Below are positions 8,811 to 19,908 of a stretch of 64,000 nt of DNA, piece after piece. A program made the translations under genes and the position numbers. Below the pieces are notes generated by a model. The model had not been told where the DNA came from. It did no database searches and saw nothing but the letters and a program-made list of their open reading frames with translations. Origin of the DNA: Dipteris shenzhenensis (Eukaryota > Polypodiophyta > Polypodiopsida > Gleicheniales); assembly GCA_047967505.1 (NCBI GenBank), contig CM106540.1. One strand, given 5' to 3'. Within the stretch, counting starts at the first letter, position 1; every line of letters begins with the position of its first letter.

Positions 8811-10413
8811 AAAAATATAAAATAAAAGTGTCCTGCAAATGTCACAGCCTCAAGGCTACAATGCAAAGAGCTAGCTGCCCAAGTATCTGACTGTTGGCTG
8901 CGAATGTTAGACCAAAAATGACAGCAAATGTCTGTAAGTGTCAATGACAGCTACTCAAACACTGAGCAAAATGCACAAGCTATCTCCATGCAAGAAAATG
9001 TATGTCCAATCAAAGGACCCCCTGCAAAAGAGTTGTCCTGCAACTGATCAGCCCAAAACAAAGGGCAAATGTTTGCAAATCTGCCCAATGCAAGCCTGAG
9101 CTGAATATGTCCCAAATGTTGGCTGAATGCCACATTACAAAGGACAAATAGCCCAAATCAAAAGGCAAATGCAAATAGAACCCAAAGCTGGCTGTGCCAA
9201 GCAAAATATCATTGCAAATGTCAGCAAATATGACAAAAGCCCCAAATTTTGAGAGGGCAAATATGTCAAAAAAAGGGAAAATGTGAAAAAGCCAAGAGAG
9301 ATACTTTTTCAGAGTTTGGAGACGATCTCCTTGCTTCTCTGAGTCTCCCTCACATTTTGTTAGCTCTTTTTGAGCTGGTTTGGAGAGGATCTCCTCCTTC
9401 TCCAAGTCTCCTTCACAGTTGAGGTGGAATTTTCAGCCTCCACTTGGATTTTTGTTAGCTCTTTTTGAGCTAGTTTTTTTTCATGCATGGCTTGATGTAC
9501 TCCTGCTTGCTCTTGCGTTTTCATTCATACTTAATGAAGTATTCTTTTAGGGGGAAAAAAAAAAGAGGTCAAATGTGAAAAAGCCCTACATTTTCCAATA
9601 ATTTTCCAAATGTGACCAAATCTACTGCAATTTCTTGCCAATGTCAAAACCTTAAACTTCATATCAAAGCAGCCAAATGTCATTGCAATGAGTGCAAACG
9701 TGACAAAATAACCTGCAAATCTGAAAATACCCCGCAATCTGCCAGCAATAGATCCAAAATCTCCAATTTCGGAGGTGAAATGGAGTCAAAAGAGGGAAAA
9801 TACTGCAAAATCCCCAAAATGTGACCAAAAGGAGCAAACATCCTTGCAAAATCTGCAAATGTGACACAAAAGCCCCAATTTCTAGAGCAAAATCACATCA
9901 ATGTCACTGCAATGTGTGCAAACGTGACAGAAAAGAGGGTGATAAGCTTCAAATGCAACTGTACAAGGCAAATCTGAGTCAAGAGGGAACAAATCCCAGC
10001 CAAATGGTGCTAGAACTGGTTGGAGCAGTTGGAGGAAGGCCCAAATGATAGAAAAAGTCAAGAACTGAGCCAAAAACCCCAAAAAATGGCAGAAAAATCC
10101 TTGGAATCACCTGTAGTCATTTTGTACGGACTCCTGGCAGTGTCACATTCATGTCCGTACAGGCCCATACGTCCGTACGACGTCCGTACAATTGTGCGGA
10201 CCAAGTTGAAATGGTGCAGGAAGGGGTCGTTTCTATAAAAACAACTCAAAACTTTCATTAAACGTCGAAATTGGACCTTAAAAAACTGGATTGTTTTTCT
10301 ACTCAAAAACTGGTTTTTGGTGACAAAATGAGGAACCGGACTGAGCTGGAGCAAAATGGCAGGTAGGAGCAATGGCTGAGCACGAGGTGAGGTAGGTAGG
10401 AGCAAGAGAACCT
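8811..10413 (-). other. Long repetitive leader of copia I
   Basis: About 1.6 kb separate the primer site (10414-10425) from gag. The stretch is rich in short repeated words: AAAGCCCC(AA) (complement of GGGGCTTTT), TTGCAAAT, and a CCGTAC cluster (10128-10205). A direct repeat of about 65-95 bases holds GGAGAnnATCTCC palindromes and the phrase TTAGCTCTTTTTGAGCT at 9358 and 9455. I see no protein here. The same words mark the leader of copia II, so the leader is a family trait rather than a later insertion. Confidence 0.55.
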
Positions 10414-10690
10414 GCTCTAATACCACTGTTGGGTGCAGGGAGCAATGAAGTGGAAGTGGAATGCAAGGGAGTAGACAACAAGCTGAAGCAAATGTGAGTA
10501 CTTGCAAATGGATAATGAGAAAGTACAAAGGGGTGGCCTATATGGCCCCAAAGTCAACCAAACGGTTGACTTCATAAGGGTTGATTGAGTCCTAAGACTA
10601 GCCTACAAGGCCATACCAGGGCTAAGCTCTAAGGGGCTTTTGTAGTTGGGTGGTGATCCTCTTGTATGCTCATAACGTTGGTCACCAGAT
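10414..10690 (-). repeat. Copia I 5' LTR (approximate) with primer-binding site
   Basis: On the minus strand an LTR ends with CCCAACA at 10427, and a degenerate initiator-Met primer site TGGTATTAGAGC follows (plus coordinates 10414-10425). The LTR of copia III ends with the same CCCAACA and shares internal phrases (TTGTAGGC, TTAGGAC). The outer LTR boundary is uncertain, about 10607-10690. Confidence 0.5.
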
Positions 10691-10730
10691 GATAGTGTTG
10701 ATTTGTTTTTTTGTTATTGGTTCTTATTGA

Positions 10731-10885
10731 TAGCTACAATGTACACACATGTCATCTGGGGTCTTTTAAGTTGGATACACGTATAGCAAGCATGCCATCC
10801 ATAGCATTGACAGCCACAATGTATACATACGTGATTTGGGGTCTCCTACGTTGGATCCACATATAGCGAGCATGCTCATCCATTC
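10731..10885. repeat. Two-copy tandem repeat, unit about 78 bp
   Basis: Two diverged copies stand head to tail; each contains CACAATGTA-like, GGGGTCT, GTTGGAT and TATAGC(A/G)AGCATGC phrases in the same order. The first copy starts at about 10731, the second at about 10811. No coding sense. Confidence 0.65.
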
Positions 10886-11379
10886 CAAACACAATGATCT
10901 ATGCTTGCAGATGGGATGGAAAGAGGACTACCACTCCTCTTAACACTTGCAACCCATTATCTATGCTAGTCTTTAACCAGTATGCCGATTGCCATATGTA
11001 CCCATGTACTATGGGTAATTTCCTCTGTAGACTCTGGGGTGCCTTAGTGTACACTATGAGATCCTTCCCTCACAAGTTATCGGCAGAGCCGCCTAATGAG
11101 GACCACAAGTCCCATTCCCGTTCTAAAATGCAAGAGACAAAGCACTGGTGGCCCCTTATTTTCTTTTGTTTATACTTCCAATGCATCTTCTTCTGTGCAT
11201 TCTTTGTATGCATATGGCAAGGCATTATTTTAACGTGGTGCTGAAGTCCCGCACCTCTTTAGTCTTGTCATTGGGGGGGCAGGCTGGTCTTAAAAGTGTC
11301 TTCCAATGCTTTCATGACACCAACCCCCTTAGCACTTCTTCTAGTCCTTTGATGAACTGGGTGGCCTCTTGGACTATGA
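10886..11379. other. Stretch without a recognised gene
   Basis: An open frame of 116 codons lies at 10894-11244 but has no motif I recognise, and an overlapping frame is of similar length. The stretch probably belongs to the decayed copia element that follows, but I cannot show it. Confidence 0.3.
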
Positions 11380-12770
11380 AGGTAAAGCTATGGAGGTCTC
11401 TACATGCAAGATATGGAGGAAGAAGCAAAACACACGACATACAAAGAGAGAAAATGACAAGGGCAAAGAAGAGTCATTATCATACTTCCAATATGCAGCA
11501 AGATTTTGGGGTAAATAAGTTACAGCATGAGGACGAACCAAACATTGAAACCAAAGCAAAGAGAAGGCTTGGAACAGCCAGCTCATCACGAACGGCACCA
11601 AGGAAAACAGGTCCCATGGAGACCAAGAAATGCCAACGTGGTATTTGAAGACAGTGAAATTCAGGAGTTGGGCTGGAAATGGAAATGGGCTTACCAAAAG
11701 AAAGTTACCGCAAATGGGTCCATTAATAAGTACAAGGCAAGGTTGATTGCATAGGGATACTCCTAGGAAGGGGGCGTAGATTTCATTGAGACTTTTGCTA
11801 CCACCATCAGGACAGTACTTTCTATAGTAGAGCAAACTTCTCATTGCCCTTATGGCAATGGATGTCATATCTACATTTTTGAATTCAGAATTGGTTGAGG
11901 AGGTATATATGGAGCAGCCAATTGGGTTTGTGTAGAAGGGACAAGAGGACAAGGCATGCCAACTCAGAAAGTCGTTCTAGGTATACAAACATTGGCACCT
12001 TCTTCCATACATTTGACATGAAAAAGGACACATCTGACCCCAATCTTTATGTATTGCAGAAAAATGATAGCATCATCCCTTGTCATACTCTGCATGGATC
12101 ATCTTATCATTACAAGCAGTGACGACAAGCAGCTCAAGGCTGCACTTTGTAGACAGTTTGAGATGATAGATTCAGGGCATTTGCACTATTTCTTGGGCAT
12201 AAAAGTGTGACAGCAAAAGGATGGTATCTTTGTCATCCATGAAAGTATGCTAAGAGACAAATTTTATATGCACGAAAGCAAGCCAATTTCCACACCATGG
12301 AAACAAAACTGATACCGGACGCAAATTTGGAGCAGCCAGACGCGGATGCCAATCTTTATGGGCAGCTAGGGGGCAGCCTAACTTATCTGAAGACCATGGG
12401 CCCATGATAGTGATTGGGCAGGGAGCAAGAACAAGAAGTTCACAACTCAAATTTTCACTCAGCAATGGGACTATATCAGGGCTCTCTTTCCTCCATAGAG
12501 GCTGAATTTTTTGCCGCTGCCGCAATTGTCTGTGAAGCAATTTGGCTTCAAAGGTTGCTTGGTCATCTTGGTATAACAGGGCAAGCTTCAAGTCCCATTA
12601 GGTTGGCCTTGGTCAAGAATCTTGTTGATCACGCTAAAACCAAGCCCATTGACATTACGTATCACTTCATCAAAATGAAAGTGGAAATTGGACAGATTCA
12701 AATGATCTTTTGTTCTACAAAGGACAATTCAGGAGATATCTTCACCAAACCACTAACTAAGGAGCACTAG
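11380..12770 (+). pseudogene. Copia RT and RNase H relic
   Basis: Copia polymerase motifs appear in order on the plus strand in shifting frames: WKWAYQKKVTANGSINKYKARLIA (about 11680-11750), VDFIETFA, the second RT block with AFLN changed to TFLNSELVEEVYMEQPIGFV (about 11870-11935), HYFLGIKV (about 12188), and RNase H (IEAEFFAAA, FCSTKDNSGDIFTKPLTKEH, 12500-12770). Many stops and frameshifts are present. It may lie in the 3' part or an intron of the GDT1-like gene, which is on the opposite strand. Confidence 0.8.
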
Positions 12771-13893
12771 ATTACTTTGGTCACCAGGACTAAGACTTGT
12801 GTAGCCGGTCCCATAGGTTTATGTCAAGGCATCTAATTTGGAATCTGGCATCAACTAAGCTGAGGTATCTAGGGTCCTCTAGCTTATGGTTCAATAAAAA
12901 TTTCAGGAAACAATAAATGTGGCATGCCACGTGTCATGCTAGGATTATTTACAGTCCCCTATCTTCAAAGATTTCCAGTCCCCTACCTTTAAGGATTTCT
13001 CAGTTCAGGTTTACAGTTTCTTAATAGTCCTCACCTTCTTTGTATATTCAAGAGTTTCATTTCAACTTTGCTCTTCAACCAGGTTCACTTTCTGCTCTCC
13101 ATTTATCTTCAGTGTCATAGAGGAATTCTCACTGTATTAAATAGTACCACATTGCATGTAATTGATTGTCAAAGAAAACCAAACATGGACAAAAGCAAAC
13201 AAGGATGAAGGTGGCTTTGCTCTTCTCTTCTTATAAGCATCTTCTAAGAAGTATAACAAAAGCATACAACAGAAAATTCTTAAACTTACTCTTTGCCGAA
13301 AATATCGACTTTTTTTAAAGATTGACAACAACTTATGTAGGGAAGACCCTTCAAATAACTTAAGAGCATGTTACCTTCAATTCCAATAAATCAGATTCCA
13401 AGCATGCCATAAAGCATAGATGGCATATTACCAAACGACAATTTGGAAAATAAATTTGTGTGACCTATTTGTGATTGGCATAATTCAGTCACTCTTCTGA
13501 TGTAAATGAACAAAAAAGAACATAGAAGGGAAGTTGTTTTTCACGGGATATGTGCCCATCGGAGGAAAATTGTGCAATTGAATTGAAACATAAATTTAGG
13601 ATACCATGAACTTAGGATGTAAAAAAGATTTTGGTTACTCTTCCAATATATAAATGGATGAAAAAGCACATGCAAGGGTAATTTGTATAAAAAGGAGTGT
13701 GTAACAGTGGGAAAAGGATTGTGCAAGTGAGCAGGAAAATGAATATGCAAGGGCTTTGTCTGATTCCCCACTTTCAGTCAAAACAAAACAAGTCGCATAT
13801 AGAATATATTTCCAATGGAATGAAATATAATAGATCAGATTCTGTGTTGCATTAGAACCTCTTAAAATCCATTGAAAATGTACAATTACTTAC
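12771..13893. other. AT-rich stretch; possible copia 3' LTR then intron of the GDT1-like gene
   Basis: 12780-13135 follows the copia RNase H and could be its 3' LTR (TATA-like and AATAAA-like words), but no partner LTR is in the window. 13140-13893 reads as intron on the minus strand downstream of the donor at 13893. I looked for the next conserved exon of the family here and did not find it. Confidence 0.35.
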
Positions 13894-13941
13894 CAAACTT
13901 TTGGCATGCTGCATTGCTAACAATGCAGCAATAAAGAATGT
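13894..13941 (-). CDS. GDT1/UPF0016 transporter homologue, 48-bp exon
   Basis: The minus strand reads acceptor TTTCTTGCAG, then 16 codons TFFIAALLAMQHAKSL, then donor GTAAGT at 13893-13888. The peptide continues exactly, in phase 0, from the SEIGDK end of the exon at 14092-14275. Together they make the conserved E-x-G-D-K-T-F-F family signature of GDT1-like (UPF0016) membrane proteins. In plants, the family includes PAM71/CCHA1 and CMT1, which move manganese or calcium across chloroplast membranes. Both splice sites are consensus and the short exon is intact, so this is probably a living gene with TE-filled introns. Confidence 0.8.
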
Positions 13942-14091
13942 CTGCAAGAAAGATCAAATGTCCAGTCAATAGGGCAGCATGCAAGAGCTGTCTATGGAAG
14001 CACCCTTGTAGCCACTCCCATATACAGGAACAAAAAGAGTGCTATTCGGTCCAAACTGTAAAAGCTTTAGGTAAGAATTTTATTAGCTCAC

Positions 14092-14275
14092 CTTGTCACC
14101 AATTTCTGAAACAAAAATCAAGGCAAATGCAGCAGTAAATCCTGATTTAGCAATTGCTTCCAAAAATGCAGCTGGACCTCCACTGGCCCACGTCACAGCA
14201 ACAGCAACCAAGGTTGCTACACCAATCAGAGCTGCTACAGATGCAGCCAAATGTAAGATGTCCTTCTGCTTATTC
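14092..14275 (-). CDS. GDT1/UPF0016 transporter homologue, 184-bp exon
   Basis: The exon begins after the acceptor TTTTTTTAAACAG and ends at SEIGDK followed by GTGAGC (donor at 14091). It encodes a membrane segment (LIGVATLVAVAVTWASGG) and the block FLEAIAKSGFTAAFALIFVSEIGDK, close to plant chloroplast GDT1-like proteins. The acidic ExGD motif is part of the ion path. It joins in phase with the 48-bp exon at 13894-13941. The acceptor region is duplicated in tandem 72 bp upstream, so a longer in-frame exon (from 14347) is possible. Upstream exons would lie at higher coordinates, beyond LINE copies C1/C2; I did not identify them. Gene orientation is minus, against most neighbouring elements. 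Confidence 0.85.
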
Positions 14276-14402
14276 CTGTTTAAAAAAATCAGCAAGATGT
14301 TAGAGTACATCAACCACGGAAGCAGACAAATGTCCTTCTGCTTATTCCTGTTTAAAAAAATCAGCAAGATGTTAGAGTACATCAACCACGGAAGCAGACA
14401 AC
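14259..14402. repeat. 72-bp tandem duplication spanning a 3' splice site
   Basis: Two almost identical 72-bp units lie at 14259-14330 and 14331-14402. On the minus strand each contains a CTAAC branch-point-like word, a T7 tract, an AACAG acceptor and the first 16-18 bases of the exon. The unit length is a multiple of three and neither copy contains a stop in the gene frame. Confidence 0.95.
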
Positions 14403-14590
14403 AGGTCTCAGGGGCACCATTGACCCTAAAGGTAGGCTGCAAACATCCCCCATGAGAGAGGTGGATTATGTGCAGCTCATCAGAAAAGCAGAAAACAGGT
14501 CCCAAAGGATTCGTTGAGCATGAATGTAGACTATATACATCCTTCAAGGGAATATTGCAATAATAAACATCAATATTCTTAAACAAAATG

Positions 14591-14770
14591 GAGAAAGAAA
14601 GAAAGAAAGTTAATTAAATTCTTCGAGAGACCGAAGCGTCTATGAGACTGACAGAAGAACCGATACATTGAGCTGAATGGGTAGAGCCACTCGCACCCAA
14701 GACAAATATAACTACTAAAGATCTGAACCCATGGGAAGAAACGTTGTATCACTGTGACAATCCTTTGTAC
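14591..14770 (-). mobile_element. TTTC-tailed LINE 3' end, copy C1
   Basis: The minus strand ends with ATAGACGCTTCGGTCTC..TTTAATTAAC followed by TTTC repeats (plus strand AAAG at 14591-14608). About 180 bases of 3' untranslated sequence are present and then copy C2 starts in the opposite direction. The insertion lies in an intron of the GDT1-like gene. Confidence 0.65.
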
Positions 14771-15874
14771 TAGGGCTAGGGCTCCACATGGACAGATTAC
14801 GTCCATTCCAGTACAGCATGGATGCTCCGTTCTCTCCCCTCCTATCACACGAGGTCAACCAGGTCATCCATGAGGATCTACTACAGCTACACACATTCCG
14901 GACTTGGTTGGGCACGAGTGATCTTCTAGTGAAGCTGGGCTTCTACAGAGATCCCTTCTTACATATCACAGCAGAGGGTTTCATTGATCCACCAGGATAC
15001 ACGAAGATTGAACTACCCCACTTGCTGAGGATCTCTGTTGGGAAGTTCCGGGTCTCTTCACACAGACTTCGTATCGAGAGTGGCAGAGTAGAGCAGTTAC
15101 CCAGGGAGAGGCGCATATGCACACTGTGTGACATGCAGGAGGTTGACACAAAGGAGCATTTCATCTTCAGGTGTCCTGTTTACTATGAGATCCGAGGGCG
15201 TTTCTACTTCCTCTTCAAAGATAGTTATGGGGTTTTGGCCCGTCTCCTCTCCCACCCAGACCAGTGGTGTTTGGCTGGTTTCATTCATGAGGTGCTTAGA
15301 CACCACGAGAGGATACTCTGAGCACGAAGACAGGAGCAGACTTCTTCCTCGACTGATACCTCTCAGAGCTCTATCACGGAGTTCTTTCAGCCAGATCACA
15401 TAGACCCCCACCAGACAAGATCTCGACATGACCGTGACCCGGAGCTCGTGACCCGACAGCTCAGATAGAGGGTTGACACATAGATCATACTTGGGGACAT
15501 CCCCTCCTTGTTTAGGGTTGGAGCCCGACCAACGGGGGTCACAGTGGCCCTGGTTAGATGCAAAGCTATGACCAGGAGACGTACCAGGACTGCACTGATG
15601 TCCTGCTGATGATGATGAGGATGACGATGATGTTGGTGATGTTGATGATGACGATGATGCTGAGATTGTATATAGTCGACTATCGACATGACTATGTTGT
15701 ACTATGTTGTATTTGGGACTTAGTACTGCCATTTTGCATTTTTTGCATTCTGCATTGGTGTGGATGCTCGTTTAGTAGCTCCACTACCACAGCTCATTGT
15801 ATCAGGTTTTTCAGTCTCATAGACCCTTCGGTATTCCGAAGACTTTAATAAACTTTCTTTCTTTCTTTCTTTCT
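14771..15874 (+). mobile_element. TTTC-tailed LINE 3' end, copy C2
   Basis: About 1.1 kb of LINE ORF2 C terminus plus 3' untranslated region ends in TTTAATAAAC and TTTC repeats (15840-15874). The ORF aligns with copy B over the whole length, including the finger at about 15111-15170. A GATGATGAT-rich low-complexity run lies at 15600-15665. C1 and C2 abut with tails pointing outward, so they are two insertions, not one twin-primed copy. Confidence 0.7.
14788..15321 (+). pseudogene. LINE ORF2 C-terminal region with CCHC finger, copy C2
   Basis: This 177-codon frame matches LINE B residue by residue through MDAPFSPLLSHE, FIDPPGYT, PRERRICTLCDMQEV and FRCPVYYEIRGRF. At the point where copy B has a TAG this copy has Trp. 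A TGA at 15319 ends it early; homology continues to about 15598 with further stops. It has no RT core because of 5' truncation. Confidence 0.7.
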
Positions 15875-17837
15875 GAGGAAACAATTCGACTAGGCGCATG
15901 AGAATGGATAGGAGGGCCTCAGCAGACGAAGGCTCCAGCAAGGATCAGCACTACAAAGGGATAAAACCCTTGCGATAGAGCACTGATGTCGATCAACCTA
16001 CATGGTCCATTGTGACTGTATCCCTAGTAACATGAAGGGAATGTGTATCAACGCGCTGGCGGGTCTATCATGTCTCTTGCTCTGGGTCTCGGTTGCATTG
16101 TCTCCCTAGGATTGCTGGTCCGTGCTATCTAGCTGAGAAAAGTTAGTAATCACCCTCTTAGTGGAATCTGACTAGGCCTCACGACCTTATCTCTCTCTTG
16201 AGCAGTTGGTCTCTGTGTCATATAGCCTCGTGAATGAAGATTGCTAGCCGTCTCTAATCCAAGTGAACCAAAAACATACTTGTAATTTAAAGGGAATGTC
16301 AATAAAACTTGCAAAATATTGAAAGTAGAGAAGAAGGGGATGAGAAAAAGACGAGACCTCACTCCAAGCAAATTACATCTATTTCTTCCTTCCATCAGGT
16401 AAATACCATTGACAGTGCTTCTAAGCGCTACATAGCAACCAGTCACACTTCCATCCAAATGCAAGGGCTTAAAATTTTTTAAGTTATATGCCCCTGGAAA
16501 CTATCTCCTGAATCGACTTCCGTGGTCCTCAATCCTATGCCCTGCCCTCCTTCCTCCTTGCCCCTTGCATGTTCTTTCTCACGAGCTCCCTTATCCCATC
16601 CTGCACTGCTCCAGCCTTCTCATCTACCTCTCTCTTGCTCAACTTTTTCAGTCAACTACTTTGTTGCTGCAGCATTAACCATTTTACTACCTGTTATCGA
16701 AGTATCCTTTCCCTCATCTGCAATGGCTGCACTTCACTCTCAGTTGACCACCCTTATGTCTTGGATAAAGAGTTGTTAATATGTTATTCACGTCCCCAAC
16801 CCAATTTTCTGACATTTAGCACGTCGCTTCTATCTAAGAGTAGGCCAATTCTGTCTATAGCAATCGCTTATGTCTGTAGCCAGCTCGCTCCTTGGTTGCA
16901 ATATAATTGTGAACGATTTCTTTGAGATGCATTGAAGTGGACTACAACCTTGCATCATCTTATCTTAGCATAACACATAAGGACGTGCTTCAATCGTTGA
17001 CTTTAAAGCCTTGACTCATCAAATGGAGGTGGCAGGTTGGAACTATGTCATATTGAACTAACTGCCCTGCTTACCCTCCCTTTTGCTGGATTTCCCCCTC
17101 GAGCAAGTGCCAATCTTTTACGTCTCTCAATACACCCCATTGGCGCTCAATTGAAGCCTCCATGCATTCATATAAAGACTTAATCCACATTATGAACCCA
17201 TGTCTTAAAAGCAAACATCTGAACCAGATTTGAAGTCATTGCATGTACCAAATGGATCACCAACTTCCAAGACCCCATTAGATTCTACCTTATAATAAAA
17301 GCACAACTAGGATGGCACTAGATCCCAAATAAATCAAAGTGCCTTTTCCACAATCATTCTTCTTCTTCTCTAAGTTGAGCTCCGCATATTCTAAAGATAC
17401 AACTACGAATTCTTAATGAGGAGTTTTTTACATGAAACGTTCCTAGACGCATGTCAAACTGGGCTTCTACCATGCATCACCCCACACTCTAGATGAGGTG
17501 AACATTCTACCTCTCTCTTCAATGACACCATCGTGGTGGATGATCCAAGCATTGACATGGGTCGCAAACCTCTCATAAGATGGGCCATTTAGGAGAGACT
17601 TGAGAGATCACAATTCCTATATGGATACTTAGCACAAATTCTGGTTGCTAACAACTCATGAGGCATTCACATTGGTACAATGGAGGTTGAGAGTGCGATC
17701 AATGATCATTCTACTTGTTTACTAGGCACACACTTGTAGATGACAAAAGGCCACCCATTGATGGGCTCCAAATTTTGCTATTGGGATTCCCTTAGTCCTC
17801 TTCCAAGTTTTTGATGTTGGTGATGGTGTCTAGACGT
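15875..17837. other. Two-kb stretch without an identified gene
   Basis: The longest frame of interest is minus 16150-16464, with a hydrophobic middle, which could be an upstream exon of the GDT1-like gene, but it has no ATG at a sensible place and no clear splice sites. 16500-16925 has overlapping plus frames of Pro/Ser/Leu-rich composition without motifs. 16930-17837 shows nothing I can assign. The Tat-type gypsy element inserts at 17838. Confidence 0.4.
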
Positions 17838-19781
17838 TGATAGGACAAAACCTGTATCAAGTTTTTGAGCACTGTATATAGCTGTGGGTAGGTACATAGT
17901 TGTACACATCTAGGGTAGGTGTGGGCTTTTGGCATCTGTGGATTTTTCTTTCACAAGCATGATGGACTAATGTATAGTTTTTTGAGACAGTAAATTATGT
18001 TTTGTAGGGACTTCATGGGAAATGATAAAATGCAATGTGGTTGTACCAGACTTCCAGAGCAAGGGTGTCTAGTGTGTGGTCAAGTGAAATGTTTTTGGGG
18101 TCATGTAAAGTCAAGTCATGAAGGGTTTTTTTATATTTTCCTGAATGTGCACTTGCATGTTACGGGAATTTGACATGTTTTGGTGCCCACGTCAAGGGGC
18201 TTTTCATGTGTGTGTACGGGGGTGCATGCAAGCTTTAATGTGCATGCTAATGTGTGTGGGAATTGCGTGACTAAAGGTCCAAAATGTGCATTTAATGTGC
18301 CTTGGGGGGATATTTGCATTTTTTAAATGGGAGAGTGGTAAAATGTCACTGATGAGGTGGCAAATTAGGCTGAGGTGGCTGGACTGATTGGGAAGGCATC
18401 CTGCACATGCAAGGTGGCTACGTGAAAGGATGAAGCGGAGCTCCTGGACTGTGAGCTGAAGCTACGTGAAGATGGCGGCTGGGAGTTGATTGGGGACGCT
18501 GGAAGGATCTTACGTTGCACTTGACGAAGGCTTCTTGAAGAGTTGGGGGGAACGACCAGATCGATGGCAGAGGCTCGTAGTGGAACGGAGGTTGTGTTAG
18601 AACAGGAAAAACCTATGCGTGAGGAAGGTGAGTGACGGGCTCTGGAAATGGGAGCTTCTCCGACTACGGGAGTCCATGAGTCCCATGGCTTGTGTGATGA
18701 CAGGAGGTTTGCTTTGTTGGCTACCTTCACGTAAAGGTGGAAGAATGAAGTACGTAAGATCTACTGAAAGTGTCGACAACGGCTGCTTTTGAGAGGCTGG
18801 AATACACTATCTGTGAAGATCGTGTGCATCAGGTCCAGGGGAGAAGCTGCTGTGACGATGGAGTTCCTGATACAAGATAGTCAATCGTTAGTTGCATGTG
18901 AGCTAGAAGCTTGTTAAGAGAGTGCAAGCTTGTAAGTGACGAATGAGTCACTGACTGTTGCTTTGGCTGGAGTTCTTGATACGGGCCAGGATCACCATGC
19001 TAAGGAGGGCATGTGATGAGAGGTTATAGGCTGCCGTATTTCAAGAGAGCTATGGATGCTGAGGCTTGATGACAGAGAAGGCGATACCGTGGCGTCGCTA
19101 CTATGCAGGCGTGAGGGAGAAGAGAGATGCAGGTGCTCTGTGAGCAAGTACAGGAGCTGTGAGGCAGTTACCTTTGCGTGGAGGACCTTGGGCAACAAGG
19201 AAGGTGATGTTGTGGTGCTATCTTGATCATATGCCAAGCTACAAGCTGCCTACTGTTGTTGGGAGCCTAAGAGACGGGCTGTTTGCTTTTGCTGGAGTCT
19301 TGGGGTGCTTGGTTGTGAATCTTGACTGCAAATTTGGAGTAGACAGATCCTGAATGCTCCGTGATGATAAGAGAGGCCGTATTGCTAGTTTTCTCACCAT
19401 GAAGGAGATGTGGTGGTGCGGTTATGACTATGTGAAGAGTTACGAGCTGTTGTCCTTGATGGAAGCTTAGGAGTTTTGGCTGTGGGTTCATAGTATTCTA
19501 AGGCTGACTGTTCTCTGATTTTTGGGGGGAAGTTCAGTTCTAAGTTTATCTGCTTCGGGCTGTGTAGTCTTTTGGCTCTCTTTGAGTCTGTGTGATCCAT
19601 GTTCAGTCAGTTTTTTTGTGGGGGTTTGTCTCCGTGCCTAGTACAAAGACACATACTCTGGAATCTGGTTCATAAGCTCATCATCTACAAGCCCACATTG
19701 TAGCTGATCCCTATGAAGTCTCAGCTATTTGACGTGGTGAAGTACATAATTCCTGGTTGTCTTTCCTTTTTTTCCTTATCA
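17838..19781 (+). repeat. 5' LTR of the Tat element (1944 bp)
   Basis: Begins TGATAGGACAAAACC and ends CCTTATCA. The same sequence recurs at 25464-27375. Frames inside it (for example minus 18365-18730) recur in the other LTR only because the LTRs are copies; I do not call them genes. Confidence 0.9.
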
Positions 19782-19787
19782 TCTTTT

Positions 19788-19805
19788 TGGCGATCCTGCT
19801 GGGGA
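19788..19805 (+). promoter_or_regulatory. Primer-binding site of the Tat element
   Basis: TGGCGATCCTGCTGGGGA starts 6 bases after the LTR. Its form resembles the TGGCGnn..GCTGGGGA primer sites of Tat/Ogre elements, which I recall as pairing with tRNA-Arg; the tRNA assignment is from memory. Confidence 0.6.
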
Positions 19806-19908
19806 CAGGAGGAGTTTTGAATTGAGATTGGGTACTCAAGACAAAACAGCCCAGAAGAATTGGCCGGGGAATGTTGCTTGAATTTCTGTGTGGTTCGGGA
19901 TTGAAACT

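Noticed and set aside
13137-13331. Further downstream exon of the GDT1-like gene
   Set aside because: The peptide does not resemble the expected LGSMGALS region and the frame is probably intron.
14591-15874. Single twin-primed LINE insertion
   Set aside because: Both halves end with their own 3' tail, whereas twin priming leaves only one tail.
16150-16464. Upstream exon of the GDT1-like gene
   Set aside because: Right strand and a hydrophobic middle, but no ATG or splice sites that I could defend and no recognised transporter motif.
18365-18730. 121-codon minus frame repeated at 25992-26357
   Set aside because: It lies in the LTRs of the Tat element, so the repetition reflects LTR identity, not a conserved protein.
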